A DNA stretch of 20,950 bases from Pelargonium cotyledonis (taxonomy: Eukaryota; Streptophyta; Magnoliopsida; Geraniales; Geraniaceae): assembly GCA_036897625.1 (NCBI GenBank), contig JAYMTA010001251.1, forward strand, positions 1-20,950, written 5' to 3'. The first letter of the stretch is position 1, and the number at the start of each line of letters is the position of its first letter. The notes under the pieces were generated by a model. It was not told where the DNA came from. It saw nothing but the letters and a program-made list of their open reading frames with translations, and ran no database searches. Position numbers and translations under genes: made by a program. Shown in pieces: positions 9,886 through 19,580 of this stretch.

Positions 9886-12849
9886 ATGAGTTGCAGCAGC
9901 GACAGTTGCAGAGTAGGCGGCGAAGAGGCGGTGCCGGAGTTTGTCGTTGACGAGAATCTGCTGATCGACCCGAAGTTACTGTTTATTGGATCCAAAATTG
10001 GTGAAGGAGCTCATGGGAAAGTTTATGAAGGAAGGTCAGTATTCAGAATTATATGCAAAATTTTATTTTATTTAATTTCTTGGACTGATGTAAATAGTTG
10101 TAGGCTTGTAGCTTTTCACGAAACAAACTTATGATTTGAAAGTGAAGTTTATTGAATATGTTTCAATAGTTGTTGAGGTTCAAGTTTTGTGTTATTTGAA
10201 TATGTTTAATGTTCATAAATAATGTGGTATAATTAGTAATTAAGTACATAACATCTTTTGACTGCGGAACGACTTTGACAAGGCTTGTAATTCGTATGCT
10301 GACAGCGGAAAGTTGTTTCTCATTTAGATTAGTGCTATTGTCAAAATAATTATACCCATTTATTTGATATTAGTGTTGTAGTGACATAGATATAGTCTAA
10401 TCTCTTTCCAGGTATCGCAATCGAATTGTGGCTATCAAAGTTCTCCACCGCGGAAGCACGTCGGAAGAAAGATCTTTACTTGAGAACCGTTTTGCACGTG
10501 AAGTTAATATGATGTCTCGAGTGAAACATGATAATCTTGTGAAGGTATTTACCATCCATATTTTTTACAAAAATCCATGTTGACTTTATTGATCATAGTG
10601 GTTTCTGGTGCTTGCAGTTTATCGGAGCATGCAAGGATCCTTTAATGGTGATAGTCACCGAACTCTTACCTGGGATGTCACTCCGGAAGTATTTAGTCAG
10701 CATTCGCCCAAAACCGTTGGACCTTCATCTGGCATTAAGTTTTGCTCGTGACATTGCTCAAGCCATGGATTGTCTACATGTCAATGGGATCATACATAGA
10801 GATATAAAACCTGGTACTATATGGCCACTCAACCATGTTAATATTTACTAAGGTTGATTGATCTACGTGACTGTATGTTTTTCCTTTTTACTAATTGAAT
10901 ACGTGACAAAATTCTGACGCAGACAATTTATTGCTTACGGGGGATCAGAAATCTGTCAAGCTTGCAGATTTTGGTCTTGCTCGAGAAGAAACCGTGTCTG
11001 AGATGATGACTGCAGAAACCGGGACGTACCGCTGGATGGCTCCTGAGGTTTGTGCTCTCTGTCTGGTTTTCATTTCGTGTGAATTTTACTTTGTTTTACT
11101 AGAGGTGTCTTTATAGATTATCTCATCCAACTAATCATTTCCGCTTAATAGTTCAAAGTATCCTCTTGGTAATTTATGGTTATGTAATGAGTCCCTTTAT
11201 CAAAATGATACTGTTTATCAAGCTGAAGTCTTTACTCTTTAGTTAGGTGAAGGCATTGGTTCCGGAAAACATTAGATGCGGAATAAGATAAAGATTTTTG
11301 TGTTATTCTCTTGTGTAGCTACATAAGTTTAACGTCTTACCTTAGACTCATAACTCGTTGTTGGTGAAGCTTGTGTCTATCTTTTGTGTTGAAATATAAG
11401 AGAAAATATAATATATTGAGATCTTAATATGAGTACGTAGGAGAGCCTATTTATAAGCTTGATAATCTGACTATAAATGCTAACTAAAAAGGAAATTGAA
11501 TAACTATAGATATTAATGTATTTGAGACTCTATATTAATTATAATTGATTTTCAGATTTATTCTCAGACAGTTTGGTTTGATGGGAAAACCCCACTGAAA
11601 ATGCTTAGATGCCTACTTCTGCAAGCTTCTATTGAGTTGTGGAAAGACTAGGTTGAAATCATTGTTCTTTTATTACAAATCTGCTTCAACGATCTTGTTC
11701 TTTCATATTTGGTTTATCAACATGCTAAATTTTTCCCATCCAAAGTCAGACACCTTTATCGACAATCTAAAAGTGCTTTTGCAGCTATACAGCACTGTGA
11801 CATTGCGTCAAGGAGAAAAGAAACATTACAACAACAAGGTTGACGTCTACAGCTTTGGAATTGTACTTTGGGAATTGCTGACCAACCGTATGCCATTTGA
11901 AGGCATGTCCAATTTGCAGGCTGCATATGCCGCTGCTTTCAAGGTACCAAAATTTTTAGCCCTCAATACAGCTAGATTAATTGCTGTTTACTGCCACAAA
12001 GTACTGACTTGGAAATAATAGTTTCTTTGCATCCGGATTTTTACCAAAATCATATATGTTGGTTGGTAGATCTTAATTATCTTCATGTCAGATTGTCCGA
12101 AAAATTAGGCATGCATTCCATAATTATGTGTAATAAATGAAATTGTGCATTTTCTATGTATGTAAATGCAGATGATGCTTGTCTTAGAGTCGCATATCTA
12201 AAAGTGTATTATGCATTTCTTGTGTGTCCACAACATTATACTAGTCTACATGCTTACTTGAAAAGGAAAATTGCAGATACCTTCCCTGAAATGTGTTTCT
12301 TTTTGCACGCGATTACTCAAATATTTTTTCCTGCGACCCATAACTACCCAAACCATTTGGTCAGTTATCATTAACAATATATTCAGTTAGTTTGATCATT
12401 TTTAAGTCACATTTTATAAAATTTTCAATGATATACGTTGTTATAACATATTAGTGTAATCCTCAAGGTAGTAATGAGCTCTTCCCGTCCTCTCTCTCTC
12501 TCTCTTTTCTTTTCTTTATGTTCTATGCTGTTCAAGTTAAGTTCTGTTGTCAATGCAGCAAGAGAGGCCTAGTATGCCGGAGGACACATCCCCGGAACTT
12601 GCCTTCATAATACAGTCGTGTTGGGTTGAGGACCCGAACATGCGACCCAGCTTCAGCCAAATTGTTCGCATGCTTAATGCATTTCTCTTCACTCTGGCGC
12701 CACCTTCGCCGTCCCTATCAGAACCCGACACCAACGAAGCCGCAACAACATCAGGGAACGGAACCATGACCGAGCTATCCGCACGCACGAGGGGGAAGTT
12801 TGCTTTCCTTCGGCAACTCTTTGCCGCCAAGAGGTCCTGGAATTTCTAA
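9886..12849 (+). CDS. Raf-like MAP3K-type protein kinase, group C (Raf43/At5g50180-like)
   Basis: Six exons: 9886-10034, 10412-10544, 10618-10813, 10923-11047, 11785-11943 and 12559-12849. All have GT-AG borders and the phases agree, giving 1,053 nt and 350 residues. A short N-terminal segment precedes the [20 protein letters not shown] block. The kinase domain is complete: glycine loop [11 protein letters not shown] (39-49), VAIK lysine K59, helix-C glutamate E80, catalytic HRDIKPDN (154-161), DFG (175-177), [10 protein letters not shown] (192-201), then an [15 protein letters not shown] block and [16 protein letters not shown] roughly 50-residue serine/threonine-rich tail ends the protein. 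It should phosphorylate Ser/Thr in the cytosol. Relatives are grouped with plant Raf-like MAPKKKs, some involved in stress or ethylene-type signalling, but no substrate can be read here. No lesion was seen. The start fits the first ATG opening a long frame. Confidence 0.95.
11387..11570 (-). mobile_element. Possible Copia-type solo LTR fragment in kinase intron 4
   Basis: Read on the minus strand, this segment of the 737-nt intron has a TATAAATAGG box followed about 60 bp later by an end in TTTCAACA, as in many Copia LTRs. The opposite end is TG (complement of CAGACA at 11565-11570). The flanking 5-mers TTTTG and GTTTG match at 4 of 5 positions, so the target duplication is only approximate. 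There is no internal retroelement sequence. Confidence 0.33.
12490..12506 (+). repeat. (CT)n microsatellite in kinase intron 5
   Basis: A CT dinucleotide run of about eight units lies some 50 bp upstream of the exon 6 acceptor at 12558 and extends its pyrimidine tract. Length variation is likely between individuals. Confidence 0.8.
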
Positions 12850-14169
12850 TGATCCGGTAAATTTTCCGAAAGTCTCTCTCTTTTCGTATCTACACCGAAA
12901 AGGGTACTGGCATGACATATAGTAGACAAGAAAAAAAAATTGTGATTGATTGGTTGGTTGAATCATATTATAGAGATGAAAATATTGACATTGTAAAGGA
13001 CAAGACATTTTCATGTTCATACAAAATGTTATAGTGTGAAGCTTTGACTAAAGAGATTCTTACAGTGAATTTTGGGTTTTGGGACCATAGTTGTAAATGT
13101 GAGGAAGGTTTCCTCTTTTAGAAAGTGGTCAAGAATAGAAGCTCAAAGAATTTTTTTTTTTTTTTTGAATCTAGGCATATATATGTAATACATAGATAAC
13201 AAAATGGGCTCTTTGTAGGAGCACCTTTTTTTTTCTACTTCTAGAGCGTTTAGTAGGTTTGTGATAGAGCTGGTAAGTGGAGTTTTGAGTGACAAAATTC
13301 TAACTCTAATTCCGTGATTTTGGTTCTTGGTTCGGGTTGAATTATAGGTTCGAATTGAATTCCATTGTTTTAACGTAAGACTAATTTACTTTATTACTCC
13401 ATATTTTGTAATAAGATTTCTTTTACTTATTTTCTCATTTATGAATTAAACTTTGGAAAAGTGGACATCACCACTGCATACAACTCATAGAACTAGTCAA
13501 AATTGACTCATCAAAACTCGTAATGCCCCTTTTCGAGTTAATTCTCTCGTTAAATTCAAATGGTAGTTTTATTCGTGTTCGATGTGATTGAAACTTTATA
13601 TTAAGCAGCTTACATGCTAATAAAAAAAAAATTCAATTTGTGATCTTTAATTTTTGAACCTTATCCTCTAAATTGCAAAAAAAAATAAAAAATATCAAAT
13701 AACTTTTTTTATTATTAACAACGAGGCATCATACTCGAACTAATAATATTTCTCACTCTCCAAAAAAAGTCACCCTAAACTCCATCACACAAACCTAACC
13801 CATATCGTCGACAGTGAAACTCAAACTTGAGACCTCAGAAATAATTCAAAGTTTTTTTAACCACTTGTTCTAACATGTCTTAGTAAATATAAAAAAAGTT
13901 AATAAATTAAAGAATGAGTAAAATGTGTATCAGTTGACTGATATAACTTTATATCAATTGCAACTTAACCAAGCCAATAAAGTGATGACACCTCATTAAA
14001 TTTCACTTATACCTACTCAAGTAAATTTGTGTGAGCGCAGCGACCCGTCCGGATCCATGATTACTATTAAAGAATATATATTTTGAACTTTGAGTTCCTT
14101 AATTAATACAAACGATAAAGGAATACAAATTATATTATTAGTAATATTGTGATAATTATAACTAGATAA
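12850..14169. other. Intergenic region downstream of the kinase gene
   Basis: The first few hundred bases should be the kinase 3' UTR; I could not pick a single convincing poly(A) signal. The rest is AT-rich DNA with no gene, a T run at about 13149-13165, and the inverted copy of the dispersed repeat at 13916-14023, followed by a short GC-richer patch near 14034-14056. Confidence 0.55.
13916..14023 (-). repeat. Dispersed repeat copy B (inverted mate of 718-825)
   Basis: The reverse complement matches 718-825 without gaps at about 90% identity. The 10-bp hairpin stem of copy A has one mismatch here. Similarity may continue outward past 14023 with a small deletion. The family is unknown. Confidence 0.8.
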
Positions 14170-14178
14170 TTAATTAAT

Positions 14179-14589
14179 GAAAAAAGTCTCAATTTGGTCC
14201 CCGAATTTTGATGTTTTGTCCTAATTTAGTCCAAGAACTTTTTTTCACAAAATTAGTCCCTGAACTTTCGTGTTTGACCCCAAATTGGTTCCTGAAATTT
14301 GCTTTGACCTGAAATGGTCCATGAACTTTCACATGATGACCCAATTTGGTCCCTGAACTTTTACATATTGACCCAAAGTGGTCCTTGCCATTGGAGCTTA
14401 TATCAAAAGTTCAAGGACCAAATTAGGTTATTATGTGAAAGTTCAAGGACTATTTTGGGTCAAAACAAAGTTCAAATACCAAATTAAAGCGAAACATGAA
14501 AGTTTAGAGACTATTTTTTGTTAAAAAAAGTTTGACCACCAAATGAGGACAAAACATTAAAGTTGAAGAACCAAATTGAAAATTTTTCC
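14179..14589. mobile_element. 411-bp foldback (MITE-like) element with 9-bp target duplication
   Basis: The element is a long imperfect palindrome. Each arm has about six units of 29-33 bp of the type CAATTTGGTCCCTGAACTTT...TTGACC, and unit order in the right arm mirrors the left. The ends read GAAAAAAGTCTCAATTTGG and, inward from the right, GGAAAAATTTTCAATTTGG. Identical TTAATTAAT nonamers flank it at 14170-14178 and 14590-14598. A 9-bp duplication is typical of Mutator-like elements, but the nonamer is AT-simple, so the class is provisional. A transcript would form a hairpin of nearly 200 bp, a plausible small-RNA source. Confidence 0.7.
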
Positions 14590-14699
14590 TTAATTAATCA
14601 TAAAAATTTAACGGTCAACTAATTTGAACTAAAGGCTTTATAAAGTAACAAATTATATTGACTAAAAAAATTCAAGATTTAAAGTCCATTGAGAAAAGG

Positions 14700-14720
14700 A
14701 AAAAAAAAAAAAAAAAAAAA
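14700..14720 (+). repeat. Poly(A) tract upstream of the MACPF gene
   Basis: A run of 21 A residues lies between the foldback element and the leader region of the CAD1-like gene. It could be promoter-proximal dA:dT or a retroposition tail; nothing nearby decides this. Confidence 0.7.
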
Positions 14721-15124
14721 CAAGAAGACCAGAAGAGTAAACACACCTCTCTCTTTTCTTGCAAGAAAGTAGTAAAATTGAGGAGCACGAAGATCTTTTT
14801 CACCTTGTTGAGCCCCAGATGAAGATTGAAATCTACATCGATCAATCGATCGATCGTTCTGGTTCATTGATTCAAGATCCAGAGAAGATACGAATCGAAG
14901 GTACATGAATATCAATCTCCTCGTTTCCTGGGTTCGAATCTCCTCCAAAGATCTTTATGGGTCAACCTAATTCCTCTCCCACAGACATGGGTTTCTGATA
15001 TTTTTCACATCTCCATCATCATCTCCTCTCGAATCGTATTGGGTCTGGATAAAAATCCAATCTTTACGAAGAATTGGGTTAGTTCAGTTTATTGGGAGCT
15101 TCGATGGGTTTTTGATTGAGCTTG
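14721..15124 (+). promoter_or_regulatory. Leader region of the CAD1-like gene
   Basis: The pyrimidine- and GATC-rich sequence reads like a plant 5' UTR. A donor-like GAAG/GTACAT near 14901 and an acceptor-like TTCAG near 15087 suggest a possible leader intron. A four-codon uORF (15104-15115, stop included) ends 9 nt before the first main ATG. The TGA at 15113-15115 is in frame with the main ORF and bounds it upstream. No clear TATA box was found. Confidence 0.35.
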
Positions 15125-15576
15125 ATGAAAATGGGGGAAAATGTGGCGGCCATGCACACAGCTGTGAGCTCTGTCGAAGCTCTGGGGAGGGGTTTTGATG
15201 TGAACTTTAATACGAGGTTGCTGTACTGTAAAGGAGTGGCTGGGTCTAGGGTTGTGGAGGTTGATGAAAATCACAACAGAGATCTTTGGTTGTATGATGA
15301 TTTAGCTGTGGCTGTTGTTTCTAGGGACATTAAGATCTCTCATGAGACTATTGGGCGCCAGAGCTCTGGTGTTTGCAGCTTTCATGAGGTTTGGTTTTTG
15401 ATGTTAATTGTTTGATAGTTTATTGCCATTTTCGTTCCTTTTGGTGGGTTTAAGGTTTTAAGAGCTTTCATTTTCATGGATGCATAATTTTGGTATTATA
15501 TGGCTTGATAGGATATGCATTTGGTTTTGCATTTTTGTCAGGAACTTTGTCCAAATACCTATTTCGTTACACGAAA

Positions 15577-15708
15577 CTTAAAGAAGCCAATTTAGTGCGC
15601 GGACTTTTGATTTGTATCCAATTTGAACTAACAGTGCGTACCAAAGTTCGATTACTACATTAGGTACAAATTGAAAGTTTGTGTACTAAATTGACTTAGT
15701 TTGAAGGT
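15577..15708. mobile_element. Small foldback element in MACPF intron 1
   Basis: Arms of about 45-50 bp are imperfectly inverted: CCAATTTAGTGCGCGGACTT on the left pairs with a stretch whose reverse complement reads TCAATTTAGTACACAAACTT. The wording resembles units of the 411-bp foldback at 14179, suggesting a related family. Ends are not sharply defined. Confidence 0.5.
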
Positions 15709-15719
15709 TGGTGCTATTA

Positions 15720-15937
15720 GCTTCTGTTTGTTCACTTGGATTTGATTTGAAACTCGTCGTTTAGGATTTGAAATGTTGTATTTCAAATACAAAATATGAC
15801 AAGTTAAGGGTTGTCATTTGAAATTCTACGTTGTAGGCATAAATTGAATGCTACTGGATTGGACTCAAATCCAAATCCAAATTCTTTGAGTATCCAAACA
15901 TTGTATTTGACTCAAATCCAAGAATCCAAACGGAGCA
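15720..15937. mobile_element. Tourist-like (PIF/Harbinger) MITE in MACPF intron 1
   Basis: The left end GCTTCTGTTTGTTCACTTGG and the right end, read inward as TGCTCCGTTTGGATTCTTGG, are imperfect terminal inverted repeats of about 28 bp. TTA trinucleotides flank it at 15717-15719 and 15938-15940. The GTTTGGAT-type end and TTA duplication are characteristic of Tourist-like MITEs. There is no coding capacity. Confidence 0.5.
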
Positions 15938-17896
15938 TTATGGAATTTAAAATTGAGTTTAGCTTGGGAGTTCATTAACTATGTTATCATTATGAGCTAC
16001 TTCATGGTGAAACTATGTTTACCAATTACAATTAGTCCCTATTACCATTTAGGGTTCTTAATCATAACTGTGGTTACCAATTAGTCCCTACTTCATTCCA
16101 TCCATTTATGGAAAAAAAAAAAAAGATCGACAAAATTGTGTACTTTTTGTACTGCGTTGTTAGAGTGTGCGTGTTTCTGAACTTGAGCATCGATATTGTC
16201 TTTTTCGGCACTAAGTCAGTACATTCATCTAATATGGTTCTCATGATGATTGATGTCAGATGGTGGAATGTTTTAATTGTGTGGAGGTTTCCCTCTTGGT
16301 AGTTTGAATTCCGCGTTTAGCTATACTGGCTCGAAGGATATCGATGCTTCAGCCACAAAGACCCTTTCCACTGATGGCTTTTACATTCCACTTGCTCAGG
16401 TTCAGCTGAAAAATTCACCGTTGGTGTTGCAAGGAAAAGTCAAGCGAGCAGTCCCGACTTCTTGGGATACACCAGCTCTGGCAAGGTATGGATATAAAAA
16501 TTATTAAGAGAAGTTGATACGATAGCTTCCAAATTTCCAGTTGTAAGTAATTATTTGTTCTTTTTAACAGCTTTATTGAAAACTTCGGCACACATATCAT
16601 CACATCTGTAACTATCGGTGGTAAAGATGTTATTTATGTCAAGCAACATCACTCTTCACCTTTGTCAACCATGGAGATTAAAAACTATGTCGAGGATATT
16701 GGAAACCAAAGGTTCTCCGACTCAGAAAGTCTTGCAAGTTCAGGTCAAATGAAATTCATGGATAAGGCTAGTGCCACTACAAATCTTCTTATCTCTGATT
16801 TTTTCGTTTTTTTCTTCACATATTGGCCATAATGACTTCATTTTCTCCTAAAATACCGGTTAATTTTATACGTCACTTTTGCAGCGCCCCATATCCTACT
16901 GGCAAAGAGGTATTTAAATTTCTTGGTTATTAATTCGGGTTCTGGGTTGTCTTGAAATGACCTAACCTGACCCAGGTTACGGATTTCACATAAAATGTGT
17001 GTGGGGTGCTCGTTCCAATGCAAAAACTAATCAGGTCTATTTTATGGGTCATCAGATTTCGATTGCCTGTGGGTTTGTCCACTTTTAATGCTTATTTACT
17101 TGTATTGATGTAATTCAACCGTCTTGAAATCTTCATAGTTTGTATTTTCTTTGTCATCTTGTTAGGTACTACCATTTTCTAGATTGTCGGGTTGTTGAGT
17201 AGTGGAAGCTTGAAGCCTTGAACTGATAATGTCCTTATTGCTTTCAGGATGTTACGGTTATTTTTCGAAGACGGGGAGGAGATGATCTTGAGCAAAGACA
17301 CACCCAATGGTCGAGGACTGTCCGGTCTTCCCCGACATCATTGAGATGACTTTCTTCCTGATCACCGATCTTCTAGATGGGGTGACCGGGAGGGAACACC
17401 TGACTCGTGCTATCAGTCTCTATCTTGAATGTGAGAGTACTTGAACTTCATGTGCGAGTTAGAACCTTTACCTTGTTTTACACAAATATCTATAAACCGT
17501 TGCTTCTTACTTCAAACTTTGAACTCTTTGTGGGTATCTTCTGCAGACAAGCCTCAAGTTGAAGAGTTAAGATACTTTCTAGATTTTCAGATTCCTCGAG
17601 TATGGGCTCCGTTACAGGACAATATTCCCGGTCACCAGAGGAAGGAAACCGTTTGCCCATCTTTGCAGTTTAGTATAATGGGGCAAAAGCTATATGTCAG
17701 CCAAGAACAGGTACGGATATTACCTAGAAAACATCTAGGCAGTGTTTGGATTAGAATTTTTGTTCGGGAATGGGGATGAGATTTTCATGTTTATGATTTT
17801 GACCCTGTGACCCACAATTTTGCGGATTTAGGGCGCTGAAAGAGACTCGATTAATGTTCGGATCGGGCCGGTTTTAACGTGAAAAATTTTATACCA

Positions 17897-18004
17897 TTAA
17901 CATAGAAAATGTGTGGATTAACATAGGGGAGAGCTACCCCTATTGTGTAGCTCAATCAATTAGGGTTTTTTTTTTTTTTTTTTAACATAGAAAATGTGTG
18001 GATT
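17897..18004 (+). mobile_element. Short retroposon-like insertion with 23-bp target duplication
   Basis: A perfect 23-bp direct repeat (17897-17919 and 17982-18004) flanks a 62-bp insert. The insert is a roughly 46-bp body, with GGGGAGAGCTACCCC near its start, followed by a run of 18 T, the last two of which are shared with the duplication. A long exact target duplication plus a homopolymer tail is the mark of LINE-mediated retroposition. The tail is T-rich on the strand where it is 3', so a SINE with a T-rich end or an unusual truncated insertion are both possible. It lies in intron 6 of the MACPF pseudogene. Confidence 0.65.
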
Positions 18005-18129
18005 GCTTAACTTGATCCACACTTTCTCAAGGTAAACCCATTACCCGGCTCAACCCAAAAAGCAATCGGGTGTATTTTATGTGACATGAACTTGCAAAAA
18101 CATGAGTCGGATTTTGGGTGCATGTGTTC

Positions 18130-18150
18130 GGATCCAAATTGTCATCTCTA
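18130..18150 (-). repeat. hAT-like element terminus in MACPF intron 6
   Basis: On the minus strand it starts TAGAGATGACAATTTGGATC, the clearest example of the shared terminus. The relic probably extends back to about 17800 and hosts the retroposon-like insertion at 17897-18004. Confidence 0.45.
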
Positions 18151-19050
18151 AGAGAAACTATCACATGCCTAGACTTTGTTATGACCCTTATTATTTTGGC
18201 TAAATTTAAATGCAGGTTTCAGTTGGTCGCAAGCCTATAACTGGCTTGAGGCTGTGCCTAGAAGGAACGAAACAGAACCGTCTTAGCATTCATCTTCAAC
18301 ACTTAGCGTCTCTCCCCAAAATCCTCCGTCCATATTGGGACACACATGTTGCCATTGGAGCCCCCAAGTGGCAAGGACCCGAGGAGCAAGACAGCCAATG
18401 GTTTGAGCCCGTGAAATGGAAAAACTTTTCTCACGTAAGCACTGCACCAATAGAAAACCCTGAGACCTTCATAGGAGACCTCTCCAGCGTCCACAGTCAC
18501 CGGAGCTCAGCTCGGAGTGTGGGATTTCGGGTCAAGAAACGTCTTGTACATGAAGCTTTTGTACTCTAGGCTTCCAGGCTGCACGATTAGAAGACCCCTA
18601 TGGGATCACACCCCGATTGACCCATCGAAGAAGCCGATGATCAACAACGGGCACGCCACTCCCAACAAGTTGGTGAAGGTTGTTGACATGTTGGATATGT
18701 GCAAGGGCCCGCAAGGTCCTCCGGGACATTGGTTGGTTACGGGTGGAAAGCTCGGGTTGGAGAAAGGTAAAATCGTTTTACGAGTAAAGTACTCATTGCT
18801 AAACTATTAGGTTAAATGACGTGTTCGTGTTCATATTTTTGTGTTCTTCGTTCGTTTATAACCCGATACGAGTTTGATGAACCGGGATTAAACGAAAAAA
18901 GTTTCGCTATAGGTATAAATTTTCTGTGGCGTATTGGAAGATATTTGTTTTTCTCGATCAACACGCTTAATTGTAGAGTTCTAATGAAATCTGGTGCGTT
19001 GATAATTTTCGAGTTATTGTAAATTAGACATTTATATTATGAACTCGACT

Positions 19051-19072
19051 CGAAATTCGAATTGTCATCTCT
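19051..19072 (-). repeat. hAT-like element terminus
   Basis: The minus strand reads AAGAGATGACAATTCGAATT from 19072, matching the terminus at 18150 in its first half. Its relic probably begins somewhere after the MACPF stop codon at 18810. Confidence 0.35.
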
Positions 19073-19439
19073 TTGATGTATGTATATCATATGGACTTGG
19101 CAATTCATGTTGTAACACAACACAAAATTAGCTTGTTTGGACTCACACCTTTTAATCGCGTTCATGTTCGTGTTGGCCCTCCAACACATGCACGAATGAC
19201 TAATAAATCGTGTTGTGACACACATGACACACAAGAAACCCAACATGCACGCTTAAGAAAATGTCATGTGTAGGCTTGTGCATGTTGGTTATATCGAGCA
19301 CAATTGATTGGGTCGTGTTCATGTTAAGCATATCGTGTTCATGTTATATCGTGCAACACACACTTAACCCCCGACATGACGCATATATTTGTTTTAATAT
19401 TATACTACAATGCATGATCCACAGATGGACGATGAAGTA

Positions 19440-19580
19440 CACGTGGGCGCATCACATGGACCCAAAAACCAATAACAAGTTAATGAAGAGAGAGTGAGAA
19501 GCAGACAAGTAATACTCTGACACCTCCTTAAAGTTGGACCCACTCTCAATTATTATGGCCACTCATTATACGACACGTGT
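19440..19580 (+). promoter_or_regulatory. Two G-box/ABRE-type sites
   Basis: CACGTGGGC starts at 19440 and the palindrome ACACGTGT lies at 19573-19580, with GGACCCAC (a TCP-type site) near 19536. They are 1.1-1.25 kb upstream of the LTP start, so a role in its regulation is possible but unproven. Confidence 0.3.

Larger units (their letters stand above)
15389..16259 (+). other. First intron of the MACPF pseudogene (871 nt)
   Basis: The intron runs from GTTTGG to GTCAG and is largely made of two adjacent inverted-repeat elements (15577-15708 and 15720-15937). I see no exon in it. Confidence 0.75.
15125..18810 (+). pseudogene. CAD1-like MACPF-domain gene, frame broken in three exons
   Basis: Seven exon blocks resemble plant CAD1 (constitutively activated cell death 1) and its close paralogue: 15125-15388, 16260-16485, 16571-about 16770, 16885-16909, 17248-17430, 17547-17710 and 18216-18810. 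Intact members are about 600-residue proteins that restrain salicylate-linked cell death. Block 1 carries LGRGFDV and LLYCKG; block 3 carries the MACPF signature FGTH...GG; block 5 has VIFRRRGGDDLEQ; blocks 6-7 hold the conserved C-terminal region, ending KYSLLNY. Three breaks are seen: about 13 nt lost near 16284, one base missing at 17332, and a net +1 shift at 18495. A linker of about 16 codons is absent between blocks 3 and 4, and the block 3 donor is poor. Block lengths modulo 3 independently agree with each shift. ATG 15125 is first; 15131 has better context. Sequencing error remains possible for the C-run site. Confidence 0.8.

Noticed and set aside
12156..12374. 72-codon open frame in kinase intron 5
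   Set aside because: It interrupts the conserved AAAFK-to-QERP junction, which is joined cleanly by GT-AG splicing; no domain content.
14921..14945. GGGTTCGAATCTCC, similar to a tRNA T-arm/B box
   Set aside because: The flanking bases do not pair as a T stem and no acceptor, D or anticodon arm could be found upstream.
14679..14948. 89-codon minus-strand open frame opposite the MACPF leader
   Set aside because: It ends in a poly-phenylalanine stretch from the A21 tract and has no recognisable motif.
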